The translations under genes were made by a program, and so were the position numbers. Under the pieces are notes generated by a model. It was not told where the DNA came from, did no database searches, and saw nothing but the letters and a program-made list of their open reading frames with translations. A stretch of 64,000 bases of DNA from Pseudomonas sp. BBP2017 (GTDB lineage Bacteria; Pseudomonadota; Gammaproteobacteria; Pseudomonadales; Pseudomonadaceae). Below are positions 26,796-36,279 of this stretch, piece after piece (the stretch's first letter is position 1; each line of letters starts with the position of its first letter). The stretch lies in assembly GCF_003024385.1 (NCBI RefSeq), contig NZ_PVZN01000001.1, positions 124,001 through 188,000 on the forward strand, in the 5' to 3' direction.

Positions 26796-27161
26796 ATGCT
26801 GCGTTTCACAGGCACTGAACTTCACGCCGTGTTGGCCGAGGCCGGTATCAATGGTTGCAGACTGATATTGGTGAAGGACCACGGTGTTTACCTCATGTCC
26901 GAGATCGGCGAAAGCAAACCGGACGGTGGCGGCCGCAAACGCGTAGCCTATGCCACCGGCTGCAACCCCGACGTCGACGACTTCGACACCTGGTGGAATC
27001 GCGCCCGCGATGAATTCGGCGGCGATGATTTTGCCGAGTACTTCGACATCGATGATCCTGTCCTCGCCAGCCTTCGCGGTACCGCAGGATCGCTCGTGGT
27101 GGAGGCCACTTCTACCCACCTGTACCTGGCCGCCGAGGTTGACCCCGCAGGAAAATCTTGA
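26796..27161 (+). CDS. DUF3085 protein
   Basis: 121 residues from the ATG at 26796 with GGAGG upstream. The core CRLILVKDHGVYLMSEIG and AYATGCNPDVDDFDTWW, then ELGGDDFAE-like FGGDDFAEYFD, match DUF3085 as I recall it. These small acidic soluble proteins accompany ArdC-type antirestriction genes on ICEs and plasmids; the function is unknown. An unusual intergenic region with the hairpin ACCTCC-ATT-GGAGGT near 27310 follows; 27162-27462 holds no other gene. Confidence 0.75.
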   Translation: MLRFTGTELHAVLAEAGINGCRLILVKDHGVYLMSEIGESKPDGGGRKRVAYATGCNPDVDDFDTWWNRARDEFGGDDFAEYFDIDDPVLASLRGTAGSLVVEATSTHLYLAAEVDPAGKS

Positions 27162-27462
27162 ACGCAGAAGCGAGCACCTCGCGTAACCAGAGCGGCACCT
27201 TAACCGGGCCTCTCTGGACGCCTCTCGCATCATGTTTCAGTCGATTGAAGATCACCGCTTGTCAGGGATCCGAGGCCGGAAAGTCTCCCTTGGAACACCC
27301 TGGATAGAGACCTCCATTGGAGGTAAAGATCGGAGATTGACCTCACGTCCAAGCGCGGTTTAATACATGGAAGCACCCTGTTCAATGCCTTGTTGAGATT
27401 GAGCAGATCCACGCACGAACCTCACATTGAGGTGCCGCGAGATCAGCTACGCGGAGGTCCCA

Positions 27463-27786
27463 ATGTCCACGATGAAGCTCTTCTCCAACGCTGTGGTGCT
27501 GAGCCCAGGCGTTTGGCAGCAGTTCATTGCACCTGCCACAGGTGAGGAACCCATCGGCCAGTCAGCCCTGCGCTTGGCAGACCTGCTCAACAGCGTGCTG
27601 ACCTCGACACCGCGTACCTCACACTGCCCCATCGAGTTACAACTCGACCGCTCGCGGCGCAATGGCAATTCAGTATCTGCTCACTTGCCGCAGCTCCAGC
27701 TGACTCGCATCACCCCACGCAGCGGCCCGGCTTTTCTGCTCATCCGGCTGCCCGGTGAGATTGTAGTAGATACCGCCGCCCTCTGA
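27463..27786 (+). CDS. unknown ICE accessory protein
   Basis: 107 residues from the ATG at 27463 (MSTMKLFSNAVVLSPGVWQQF), preceded by a GGAGG-type site. The sequence ends with FLLIRLPGEIVVDTAAL. No known domain was recognised. Its place between the DUF3085 and ardC genes, in the same direction, suggests one early-transfer set. Confidence 0.55.
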   Translation: MSTMKLFSNAVVLSPGVWQQFIAPATGEEPIGQSALRLADLLNSVLTSTPRTSHCPIELQLDRSRRNGNSVSAHLPQLQLTRITPRSGPAFLLIRLPGEIVVDTAAL

Positions 27787-27872
27787 ACCTGCCAGCACCG
27801 CTACTGCCTCACTACCCCACCGGGAACCCTTCCCGGCTGGGCAGCGTTCCCCCTACACGCCCGGAGAACGCC

Positions 27873-28811
27873 ATGTCCGATATGTACCTGGATGTCACCA
27901 ACAAGATCGTTAGCGCCTTGAGCCAAGGCGTGATCCCCTGGATCAAACCCTGGACCACCACCGGTTCAGGTACTGACTCCCCTTTTCCCATCAACGCCAT
28001 CACCAGACGCCCCTACGCCGGCATCAACATTCCACTGCTGTGGGCCGAGGCGCGCCTGCGAGGTTTCACCCAGGATCGTTGGCTGACCTTCAACCAGGCA
28101 CGCAAAGCTGGTGGCCATGTACGCAAGGGCGAGCAATCCACCCTCGCGGTGCTGTACAAACCAATGAGCAAGGAGGCGCACGACGAGGACGGCCAGGTCG
28201 TTCGCGATGACCAGGGCAATATCAAAATGGTGCAGTTCGCCCTCTTGCGCACGCATTGCCTGTTCAACATCGAGCAGACCGAAGGCTTGCCTGACGAGGA
28301 GCCAGAACCCGCTGAGCACATCGAGCCACCCCCTTTTATCGACCATGCCCCGGCCGAGCAGTTGCTGCTAGCTAGCGGCGCGCAGATCGAGCATTGCTAT
28401 GGCGATAGCGCGTTCTATCAGCCGCTGCGCGATCGCATCCAGCTGCCCACCAAGGCTCAATTCGAGGACGTCGGCAGCTACTACGCGACGGCCCTGCATG
28501 AGCTGACACACTGGTCGGGGCATCGATCGCGCCTGAACCGCGATGGCATCACCGGCGGGCACGCGTTCGGGTCCGCAGCCTATGCCTTCGAGGAGTTGGT
28601 CGCGGAAATGGGTGCAGCATTTCTTTGCGCACTGACTGGCACACAGGGAGAGTTGCGCCACGAGGAGTACCTGGCCTCTTGGTTGAAGATCCTCAAGGAG
28701 GACAAGCGCGCGATCTTCCGTGCCAGTGGCCAGGCCCGTGAGGCCTCAGAATTCCTGCTGGCACTGCAGTCCGACCACGCCACTGAAGCGACGGAGCGAC
28801 TCACGGCGTGA
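27873..28811 (+). CDS. ardC: ArdC-family antirestriction protein
   Basis: 312 residues. The N-terminal DNA-binding ArdC domain begins DVTNKIVSALSQGVIPW (about 7-23) and includes RRPYAGINIPLLW. The C-terminal zincin-like metallopeptidase domain has HELTHWSGH (H209, E210, H213) and the downstream glutamate in EELVAEMGAAF. ArdC proteins bind single-stranded DNA entering the recipient and protect it against restriction. Its presence next to the relaxase region fits early expression after transfer. A strong terminator follows. Confidence 0.92.
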   Translation: MSDMYLDVTNKIVSALSQGVIPWIKPWTTTGSGTDSPFPINAITRRPYAGINIPLLWAEARLRGFTQDRWLTFNQARKAGGHVRKGEQSTLAVLYKPMSKEAHDEDGQVVRDDQGNIKMVQFALLRTHCLFNIEQTEGLPDEEPEPAEHIEPPPFIDHAPAEQLLLASGAQIEHCYGDSAFYQPLRDRIQLPTKAQFEDVGSYYATALHELTHWSGHRSRLNRDGITGGHAFGSAAYAFEELVAEMGAAFLCALTGTQGELRHEEYLASWLKILKEDKRAIFRASGQAREASEFLLALQSDHATEATERLTA

Positions 28812-28828
28812 TTTCCCTCAACCAGCAA

Positions 28829-28855
28829 AAAGGCCCCGATTGGGGCCTTTGTTTT
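28829..28855. terminator. bidirectional rho-independent terminator
   Basis: A perfect 9-bp stem AAAGGCCCC / GGGGCCTTT with a 4-base loop is followed by GTTTT on the plus strand; AAAAA before it gives a T-run on the minus strand. It separates the convergent ardC and MvaT/MvaU-like genes. Confidence 0.9.
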
Positions 28856-28897
28856 GCCTGCAGCGCCGTGTATCGGCCACTGCAAATGCGCAGTCGA

Positions 28898-29263
28898 TTA
28901 CTGCAGCCAGCTCTCGACGGTATCCGAGCCGTGTTCCTGTTTCCACTGCTTGAGGATCTTGTGATTGCCACCCTTGGTTTCCACCACTTCGCCACTGTGC
29001 GGGTTCTTGTAGCGTTTGACCTCGCGCGGCTTGCGCTGAGCACCACTCGACGCGCTTACAGCACTCACGCTCACGCCCTTGGACGGGTCCAGAATGGTGA
29101 TCACCTGGCGCAGGCTCATGCCGTACTCTTCCAGCAAGGCCTTGAGCTTCTGTTCAAACTCGATTTCCTGCTTCAGGCCGGAATCGTTTTTCATTGCATC
29201 CAGCTGTTGAAGTTGCGCGGCCAGCTGCGCTTCCAGTGCTTTGAATTCGGCAAGTTTGGACAT
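28898..29263 (-). CDS. MvaT/MvaU-family H-NS-like xenogeneic silencer
   Basis: 121 residues. The N-terminal oligomerising coiled coil is MSKLAEFKALEAQLAAQLQQ onward (about 1-60), and the C-terminal AT-hook-like DNA-binding domain contains YKNPHSGEVVETKGGNHK. From memory the start and end (VESWLQ) are closer to MvaU than to MvaT. These proteins silence AT-rich foreign DNA in Pseudomonas. An ICE-borne copy may lower the cost of the element or interfere with host silencing. The 124-bp upstream region is AT-rich, as would suit self-control. Confidence 0.92.
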   Translation of the reverse strand: MSKLAEFKALEAQLAAQLQQLDAMKNDSGLKQEIEFEQKLKALLEEYGMSLRQVITILDPSKGVSVSAVSASSGAQRKPREVKRYKNPHSGEVVETKGGNHKILKQWKQEHGSDTVESWLQ

Positions 29264-29388
29264 TAGAAATCTTTCCTAAGTATGAGACACGTGAATGAAT
29301 AGTAACTGAGCCACATTCAATATCCGAGTGGTTATTCCCCGTTTAAGATCCTTTTTCGTGCTCGTTCTTTGCAAACCTCTGTGAAAGA

Positions 29389-29643
29389 TCAGTCAGCCAA
29401 GTTTATGCAGAGGTGGGCCACTACTTCGCGAGGCGCCGCGCTGCTGCCAATCTTGAACAAGAGATCGCGCTGGCTGCGCGGCAACTTTTTCGCACAGCGC
29501 TTGGCGGCAGACCGAGTGGCAGCATCTGTGCCATGAATCCGGTCTGCCAGCAGCATGATCAATACAGCATAACTCAGCCAACGCCCCAGCTCAGAAACAT
29601 GATGCCGGGTCCGGCTATACCTGAAGGCTAACCCGATGCGCAT
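29389..29643 (-). CDS. possible small unknown protein upstream of traI
   Basis: 84 codons, with HHVSELGRWLSYAVLIML and CAKKLPRSQRDLLFKIG. No known domain. It could be an ICE accessory gene or chance; overlapping frames on both strands are also open. The stretch 29264-29774 between the silencer and relaxase genes otherwise shows no gene; an origin of transfer could lie here, but no nick region was recognised. Confidence 0.3.
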   Translation of the reverse strand: MRIGLAFRYSRTRHHVSELGRWLSYAVLIMLLADRIHGTDAATRSAAKRCAKKLPRSQRDLLFKIGSSAAPREVVAHLCINLAD

Positions 29644-29774
29644 TTATTCGGATTAACACACTCGCGAAAAAGGCCAAGACGGTAAAGGGTAATGGCGACA
29701 ATGGAAGGGGACGCAAGGGTAAGAGGCTTATCCGAAAGGCAAAAGGACCTTCTGAACGCAAGGCAGGTACTACG

Positions 29775-31514
29775 ATGAAACGCTGGTGGCTCAAACCTCA
29801 AAAAGGCGTGCCCGAACAGATCATCCCCGCCGCCGGGGGCTTTCTTCAACCACTGTCGGCGGAATCACTGCTTGCTGCCAGCCACCGGAAAAGACTGCTG
29901 GAGCGCATCTGGCAATACACCGCTCTATCCGAACCACAGTTCGATCAACTCTACCTTAATCCGATCCGCCGTTACGCCAGCTATGTACAGCAACTCCCGG
30001 CCAGTGAAAGCCACCACCATGCCTATCCGGGCGGCATGCTGGACCATGGACTAGAATTAGTGGCCTGCAGCCTGAAGTTGCGCCAGTTGTACCTACTCCC
30101 CAGCGGCGCCGCACCGGAAGACCAGACCGCGCAGGCCGAAGCCTGGAGCGCGGCGATTGCCTACGGTGCCCTGCTCCACGACATTGGCAAAATTGCCGTC
30201 GACCTGCAGGTGGAATATCAGAACGGCGAGGTATGGCACCCCTGGCACGGCCCTATGAACCAACCCTATCGTTTTCGCTTCGTGGTCGGTCGCGACTACA
30301 AGCTTCACGGTGTCGCTGCGGGGCTGCTCTACACACAAATTCTGACACCCCACCACCTCGACTGGCTCAGCAGCTACCCGGTCTTGTGGCGCCACTTACT
30401 TTTCCTGCTGGCCAACCACTACGAGCATGCTGGCACCCTCGGGGAACTGGTGCTGCAAGCTGATCGGGTGTCCACCGCGCAGAATATCGGTGCCAATCCC
30501 ACTAAGGCCCTGCAGGCACCGAAACACTCACTGCAGCATCACCTACTCACGGGCCTGCGCCACCTGGTTAGGAATGAGTTCAAACTCAACCAGCCCGGGG
30601 CTGCCGGTTGGCTCACCGAAGATCATCTGTGGTTGGTCAGTAAAACCGCGACCGACAAACTACGATCTTATCTGCTGGCTCAATCCGTGGATGGTATCCC
30701 GTCCTCCAATATTGCGTTGTTCGATGAGCTGCAGTCACATGGATTGGTCGACGCTACACCAGAAGGTAAAGCGGTTTGGAGTGCTGTCGTCACAGAGGAT
30801 GGCTGGCAGCATCGTTTTACCTTTCTCCGCTTAAGGCCAGACCTGATTTGGGCCGATGAACCCCGTCCAGAGAACTTTGGCGGCACGGTTGGGCCGGTGA
30901 TGGAGCATCCCCAGCAAGGCGGTTCGTCCGAGTCGCTTGCATCTAATCGACAACAAATAGCCCCGGCAGAAAAACAAACCTGCCCCGAGCCCCTCATTAA
31001 GGACTCAGATCTCGACGATTTGATGGACATGCTGAATGACCCGGGCGATGCGGAGTGTGAACCGAGCCCAACATGTCCGAAATCAGCAACTGCTCCACCT
31101 AGTGATGCCAAGGGGCTGGCCTTTATCGAATGGCTGCGCGAGGGAATCCACAGTCATCGCTTAGTGGTCAACGACAGCAAGGCAAAGATTCATACCGTGG
31201 ACGGTTGCTTTTTCTTGGTCTCACCGGGCATTTTCCAACGTTACGTGGTCGAGCATTCAGAGTTTGCTGATAGCAATGGCAGCAGTGAGGCTTGGAAGGA
31301 TATCCAGCGGAACTTTGAACGGCTAAATAAACATTTGAAACGACCTAGCGGACAGAACATTTGGTCATGCAAGGTGAAAGGACCTCGCAAAAGCAGCGTC
31401 CTAAATGGCTATGTACTGCGCGACGGCAGCGTTATATCGACTAGGCAGCCAACAGATAATCCGTTCCTCCGCCTGGAGGGGACGCTGGACTGCCTCAGGC
31501 CCGCCGAAATGTAG
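29775..31514 (+). CDS. traI: MobH-family relaxase TraI (ICE type, TIGR03760-like)
   Basis: 579 residues. The N-terminal relaxase domain has the MobH signature: PASESHHHAYPGGMLDHGLE (about 75-94) and LLHDIGK (HD at 135-136), an HD-hydrolase-like metal site. The C-terminal domain (about 455-560, from AFIEWLREGIHSHRLVVND) is the TraI_2_C-type module common to these proteins. The enzyme nicks oriT and pilots the strand through TraD. AAGGCAGG precedes the start. The usual integrase gene is not seen after it; defence DNA follows. Confidence 0.92.
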   Translation: MKRWWLKPQKGVPEQIIPAAGGFLQPLSAESLLAASHRKRLLERIWQYTALSEPQFDQLYLNPIRRYASYVQQLPASESHHHAYPGGMLDHGLELVACSLKLRQLYLLPSGAAPEDQTAQAEAWSAAIAYGALLHDIGKIAVDLQVEYQNGEVWHPWHGPMNQPYRFRFVVGRDYKLHGVAAGLLYTQILTPHHLDWLSSYPVLWRHLLFLLANHYEHAGTLGELVLQADRVSTAQNIGANPTKALQAPKHSLQHHLLTGLRHLVRNEFKLNQPGAAGWLTEDHLWLVSKTATDKLRSYLLAQSVDGIPSSNIALFDELQSHGLVDATPEGKAVWSAVVTEDGWQHRFTFLRLRPDLIWADEPRPENFGGTVGPVMEHPQQGGSSESLASNRQQIAPAEKQTCPEPLIKDSDLDDLMDMLNDPGDAECEPSPTCPKSATAPPSDAKGLAFIEWLREGIHSHRLVVNDSKAKIHTVDGCFFLVSPGIFQRYVVEHSEFADSNGSSEAWKDIQRNFERLNKHLKRPSGQNIWSCKVKGPRKSSVLNGYVLRDGSVISTRQPTDNPFLRLEGTLDCLRPAEM

Positions 31515-31662
31515 GCTGCTTGCTCGATACCAACATCTTAGGTTGAAGACAACCGCGTTTAGTTGCATTCCGGGGACTGATCTGCCTCTGTGAACGCGCC
31601 ACTCAGTTTGGTAACACCGAACCCTCCTGATCGACGCCACGCTTCGTATCGCGCGCTTTCTC

Positions 31663-31938
31663 ATGAGCCTGACAGATCGCCATGCTCTATTGGCCGAGCA
31701 CAAGACCATCACCCCTGAAGCGCGGCGAGCGTACCGTCAAGGGTTGGTGGAAGGAAGACGTCAGACCGATGGTCACGAGGACAGGTTTGAGTCAGTATCA
31801 GCAGGTTCGATGGTAGATTTCGCTCTATCTATCTCCGCCACGATAACCGAGCTCAACTCGTGCAGCGACGTATCAAAACCCAATAGCTTTTCCCTTGCGC
31901 CTGAAATATCAAGCTCACTATCGGGAAAGATTTTCTGA
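31663..31938 (+). CDS. N-terminal remnant of an unknown gene, running into hamB antisense
   Basis: The frame begins MSLTDRHALLAEHKTITPEA and stays protein-like for about 37 residues (to RRQTD). It then continues only as antisense of the hamB 3' end. The most likely reading is a former ICE gene whose 3' part was replaced when the Hachiman segment was inserted; a complete small protein is less likely. Confidence 0.35.
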   Translation: MSLTDRHALLAEHKTITPEARRAYRQGLVEGRRQTDGHEDRFESVSAGSMVDFALSISATITELNSCSDVSKPNSFSLAPEISSSLSGKIF

Positions 31939-34412
31939 AGCTCAGAAGCGGCAATCCTAGAGAGACCCAACTCCAAGAATGCACGTCCCGTGTTTGTGCT
32001 AACCCCAAGCTCTAAGGCCAACGCGAAATCAAAAATCTCGGAAACTTTATGCGTCAGACCATTATCGTTGAAGATATGAATCAATATGTCGTTGTAGGCC
32101 TTGCCCATCTGCACCAGCTGAAAACGAACGACGTCTTCAATGGTGTCAAAGGTCTTTTTGATGACCTTGCTTGGATTGGCATCAGCGATAGATCTGACCC
32201 TGTAACCGGGATCAGCCATTAGATTGAGTTTCTCTAGGTTGCGCTTCTTCGTAATACGAAGCTTTTCGGATTTGATTTCAGAGTTCAAAATCAATGGGTA
32301 AGGCTTTCCTTCCATCCACTTGACTGCAATACGCGCCACATAAGCCCCAAAATTTTTATCGAAGCCCTTTATATACTTAAACAAGACATTAAAAATCCCT
32401 TGATAATGACTGAAAGCCGCCTTACCTAAGTCCGGTGGACTCTTGGGCACCAAGCTATCTAAGGTGCCATCATTGAGGCGCTCGACGAGGTAAGCCATCA
32501 ACCTGTCCAGCGCAAACAAGTCTAATGTCCAGTTTCCTTCGATTACATTCTGAGGTAGCAGAAGCTCTTCAGACGCTTTCTCAGCTGCCTCTCTAATATG
32601 CCGAAAGTCAAAATAATCCAACGCCGGAGCGACCCGACTCAGGTAGTTTGCGACGTCGCCCTGTCTAGCTTTGCTTACAAGCATACCAGCTGAAGCGATA
32701 GCATTTCGAGAGCGCTCATCCCCTGGCTTGGAATCGAGCTTTCCTTTGCTTAACACCGTAAGGACATCCGTAGCATTCTCAGTGACAAATTCCGAAAGCG
32801 CGGATCGAATGGTAAACTTATAGAACGTATCCATTGGCTGGGTACTCCACTCATCGTAATCGATGAGGAATACGTTCCCGACGATGTCTTTTGCCATACG
32901 CCCTGCTCGACCGGCAAAATTCCAAAGCAGGGCAGGATCCAGCATTACCTTGCCTCCCCGCCCCCTAGCTGGTGTGTTTATAAAAACATTACGAGCAGGG
33001 AGATTGATACCTTGAAACAGGGTTGTAGTACACACCAAGAATTTTATAGTGCCGGCACGAAACGCTGCCTCAATGGCTTCACGAAGCAGGGATGGCATTT
33101 GTCCATAGTGGAAGGCCACACCTTTCTTAACCATCCCGATTAAGTGATACTCATGGTGTATGTGATCTTTGATGAACTCTACCAGTTCATTATTAGCGTC
33201 AGCATCCGCCTTATCATCTAAACCTAGGGCAATTGAACCGGCTAGGCTTGCCGCCTCGGTAGGCGTCTTTGCATACACTAAGGATCCACCACCGCTGCCC
33301 AACTCCAAAGCGACAGCCGCGAGTTTGCTTTCAACCAAGTCAAGGCCGACTTTGCACTGCATAGTTCCTATATGGGAGAATCCATGAGCACTGAGCAGCT
33401 TGAAGTCAAGCTGATTGAGAGACGGAGTCTTCGAAACCACAATTCGGTTTTGTAGAACAGGGGAGACAGTGGTACTTACTTCCGGAATGCCAGGCAACCC
33501 CAGGCTTTCCAGCGCAGCGGTAAAACCTTGAGCGCCAGGAGCAAGCATGACCACGTGAGTTTTATGATCGCGGGCATGACATTGCTCAATGCAATCCTGC
33601 AGTATCATCCCGCGGGCGCCATCTGATAAATTTTGAGCCTCGTCGACGACCACAAGATTTATTGGAGATGAGGTTATTGAAAGAAGAACTTTGAACCGTT
33701 CCTGAGTCAGTACGAAAATTTGCCGAGGCACGCTCTCAAAAGTGGGAATATCTGTGACCCGAATTGCCACATCACTTGCAAGGCGCTCTTTTATTTTCAA
33801 ATGAACTTCGGACAACAGCGCTCGCGTTGGTGCGATATAAACGAACACAAAACGCGAAAGTGTCAAAGCGTCCCTGCACAAGTGCTCGATTACCAGAAAC
33901 GATTTGCCAGCGGAAGTAGGTGCAGACATGGCTAAAGAGCGCCCTTCTTGGAGGGAGTCCCACACCTTACGTTGATAATCGGTTAGAGCAATAGCTGACC
34001 CTGCCACATTAACAGTGTTCAGCTGCTCAACAACATTTCTCTGAATCATCCCTAGCAATGTTGAAGGTCTTGTAGAATTCCGCCTCTCAGCATAAGTCAA
34101 ACTCGGAAAGTTCCCAATCTCTGTTAATATCGTTGCGCACCGCTCAAGCACGCTCGACTCCTGCGAAATCAACATTGCATTAAAAGCAATCGTTTGAGCC
34201 AAGCTAACATGCGACTCAGCCCCAGATTGTGCAAACACTGATGCGCAGTACAGCATTTTCCCGATCGCATTCTGATCGGGTACTCCGTGCGGCTGTATAA
34301 TAGAGCCGGGCAGCGCACTGGCGGCACCACAAGCCTGGAGGTGACCTAGCGCACGCCTGAAGGTTTCATTCTGAACAAACCTTGAGGAAAGCTCCGCCGC
34401 AAAAGTGCTCAT
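31773..34412 (-). CDS. hamB: Hachiman defence helicase HamB
   Basis: 879 residues of a superfamily 2 helicase. Walker A is APTSAGKS (164-171), motif II is DEAQ (257-260) rather than DEAH, and the C-terminal helicase part carries FLVCTTTLFQGINLPARNVF and FAGRAGRMAKDIVGN. In Hachiman the helicase senses damaged or abnormal DNA and controls the HamA nuclease. Its start overlaps the hamA stop by 4 bp, giving coupled expression. The location directly after the ICE relaxase indicates mobile defence cargo. Confidence 0.88.
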   Translation of the reverse strand: MSTFAAELSSRFVQNETFRRALGHLQACGAASALPGSIIQPHGVPDQNAIGKMLYCASVFAQSGAESHVSLAQTIAFNAMLISQESSVLERCATILTEIGNFPSLTYAERRNSTRPSTLLGMIQRNVVEQLNTVNVAGSAIALTDYQRKVWDSLQEGRSLAMSAPTSAGKSFLVIEHLCRDALTLSRFVFVYIAPTRALLSEVHLKIKERLASDVAIRVTDIPTFESVPRQIFVLTQERFKVLLSITSSPINLVVVDEAQNLSDGARGMILQDCIEQCHARDHKTHVVMLAPGAQGFTAALESLGLPGIPEVSTTVSPVLQNRIVVSKTPSLNQLDFKLLSAHGFSHIGTMQCKVGLDLVESKLAAVALELGSGGGSLVYAKTPTEAASLAGSIALGLDDKADADANNELVEFIKDHIHHEYHLIGMVKKGVAFHYGQMPSLLREAIEAAFRAGTIKFLVCTTTLFQGINLPARNVFINTPARGRGGKVMLDPALLWNFAGRAGRMAKDIVGNVFLIDYDEWSTQPMDTFYKFTIRSALSEFVTENATDVLTVLSKGKLDSKPGDERSRNAIASAGMLVSKARQGDVANYLSRVAPALDYFDFRHIREAAEKASEELLLPQNVIEGNWTLDLFALDRLMAYLVERLNDGTLDSLVPKSPPDLGKAAFSHYQGIFNVLFKYIKGFDKNFGAYVARIAVKWMEGKPYPLILNSEIKSEKLRITKKRNLEKLNLMADPGYRVRSIADANPSKVIKKTFDTIEDVVRFQLVQMGKAYNDILIHIFNDNGLTHKVSEIFDFALALELGVSTNTGRAFLELGLSRIAASELQKIFPDSELDISGAREKLLGFDTSLHELSSVIVAEIDRAKSTIEPADTDSNLSS

Positions 34413-35455
34413 TGTGCGTCCTGCTTGATGACGGAGGATGGAGTGAGAGGAACGTCAGATTCCAAACCAGTAAGGCCTATCGAGTCATAAAACATTTCTC
34501 TCAGCTCATCGACATCAGGCACGGCCACCAAATAAACCATACATTTATTCGCATCGACTTTCTTAACACCTAGCTGATTATTAAGATTTGTATGATGCCT
34601 ATTGAAATCGTTTTTATAGAGCTCCCCAAAATGATCCTCATGTTTGGACATTGGGCCCTCATCGACTTCAAGCTTGCTCGCAAAATGTTTAACCTCCGAG
34701 TAACAAACTACTCCCACGGATCGCTCACGTTTGGGCGCATTTGGATTACCAAATACATCCAGATAGTCCATCATTAGATTCTTGTCGACTGGATCAAGCG
34801 CATCAAGATTCCCTAGGCTAGTAACCAGCCCGTACTCACGCTGGTATTGTGCATTGTCTTTGAGGAAGCCTGAGACAGATTCCGCGTAGTCAGCTGTGCC
34901 ACTTGCGGCAGTACCTGCGAGCTTAGACTCAAGGAAAAATACATTCAGTTCACCGTTGACCACGGAGGCGTGAATGCCATCGAGGCCATAAACCGGCATA
35001 TTATTGCTGGTTTTCAAGGCCATCTTGGCGATCAGCTGAGAGGCCTGCAGATGGTGGACGGCGACGCAGTAAGCCAGTACCTCCCCCACCTCGCTCGCCC
35101 TGGACGGGTGAGCTTTTCGAAATTCTATGAACGCACTCCTAACAGCCCGACTGAGCTCTTGCGCAGCTGAAACATCCCCATTTTCCGCTGAAGCTATACG
35201 GGCCTGGTATTCATCTCGACGCCGACGGCTTAGCGCGTAGTTCGCCGCTTGGTTACCAAGGAAATCGGCAAACGCCTTAATACTGGGAATATCTTCTTTG
35301 AATCGGACGTGCAGAAGCGCGACCCGAGGAGCCTTGTGTGGCGGCACGGTGGCTAAGTCCACCGCACACTTCACGAAACGATCAAGAGGAGATTTATCCA
35401 AGAGCTTCTGGATGACACTACTGAGCGATGGCGGACTACCTACAGATGTCGACAC
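34409..35455 (-). CDS. hamA: Hachiman defence nuclease HamA (DUF1837)
   Basis: 348 residues. The DUF1837 core begins GEVLAYCVAVHHL (from 124), followed by YGLDGIHAS (D159) and FFLESKLAG (E176, K178), a PD-(D/E)xK-like nuclease centre. HamA forms a complex with HamB and degrades DNA broadly once released, stopping phage at the cost of the cell. All expected catalytic positions look intact. It is the first gene of the pair and likely carries the promoter in 35456-35530. Confidence 0.85.
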   Translation of the reverse strand: MSTSVGSPPSLSSVIQKLLDKSPLDRFVKCAVDLATVPPHKAPRVALLHVRFKEDIPSIKAFADFLGNQAANYALSRRRRDEYQARIASAENGDVSAAQELSRAVRSAFIEFRKAHPSRASEVGEVLAYCVAVHHLQASQLIAKMALKTSNNMPVYGLDGIHASVVNGELNVFFLESKLAGTAASGTADYAESVSGFLKDNAQYQREYGLVTSLGNLDALDPVDKNLMMDYLDVFGNPNAPKRERSVGVVCYSEVKHFASKLEVDEGPMSKHEDHFGELYKNDFNRHHTNLNNQLGVKKVDANKCMVYLVAVPDVDELREMFYDSIGLTGLESDVPLTPSSVIKQDAQ

Positions 35456-35559
35456 TGATCCGATCCCTGGTTTGGCCTATGCCATAGGCTGGCACTGTGA
35501 AGTACGTTTTTGCGAGCACAGGACTAGATCATGACTCGAAAAGAGCCAAATGGCCATCA

Positions 35560-36045
35560 CCCTAATCACACTCGCCGCGCAGTCAGCCATGGAGCACAGC
35601 TTGGCCGAATAAGCGCTGCACTCGATCAGTGGCTTGTACCAGGTCGAACGCCAAGCGCGGGGCATGATAGATGAAGATCGCTGGCGAATACGTCAGGACA
35701 TGGCGGCATGAATCGTCAAAACACTTCATGACTGGATGTTGGCCCAGCGCGACCTGGTGCCCAACCGATCAGCCACGGCCAGAGCCCTCGATTACAGCCT
35801 GAAAAGCTGGTTAGCGCTGACGCGCTACCTGGACGATGGGCTGTGCCCATCGATAACAATCAGGTTGAGAACCAGATACGGCCATAGGCGCTCGGAAGCT
35901 CGAACTGGTTGTTTGCCGGGTCGCTGCGCAGCGGTAACCGGGCGACTGCAATTATGAGCCCGATCCAATCAGCGAGCATGAATGGGCATTATCCGTATAC
36001 CTATCTCAAAGATGTGCTGCGCGGTTGCCGACCCAGAATCAGTTT
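35560..36045 (+). mobile_element. degenerate IS66-family transposase remnant
   Basis: Fragments of the IS66 transposase C-terminus are readable with stops and frameshifts: ISGLYQVERQARGM, LHDWMLAQRDLVPN, ARALDYSLKSWLALTRYLDD, then in another frame FAGSLRSGNRATAIMSPIQS and YTYLKDVLRG. The order is normal but the reading frame is broken several times, so it is old debris between the Hachiman genes and the next module. Confidence 0.75.
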
Positions 36046-36096
36046 TCAGTGCGCCCCTGACCGCAGCTTCTGTTGCACTCAGCTCTTCAACCCGCT

Positions 36097-36279
36097 TCAC
36101 GACATCGGTCGGTTCACATCCTTTAAAGGATCTGGGACCAGCTTCTTGAGTTTCTCGTAGGACATGAGCGTCTCCAATACGAGACGCTTGGCGTCTTCCC
36201 CCTTGCCCTTACCCCCGCTTTCTTCCAGCGCTTTATCGATCGGCGCCAGCGCAGCGAGTTGTTCGTACTTTATCCCCAC
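36097..36279 (-). CDS. possible small unknown protein or remnant
   Basis: 60 codons starting at GTG, with ESGGKGKGEDAKRLVLETLM and YEKLKKLVPDPLKDV. The helical, charged composition is protein-like, but no family was recognised and it may be the tail of a lost gene. From 36280 to 36635 nothing coding was found; TATGGGCC is repeated twice at about 36596-36615. Confidence 0.35.
   Translation of the reverse strand: MGIKYEQLAALAPIDKALEESGGKGKGEDAKRLVLETLMSYEKLKKLVPDPLKDVNRPMS

Noticed and set aside
29264..29774. Origin of transfer upstream of traI
   Set aside because: The place is plausible but no inverted repeat with a recognisable nick site was found.
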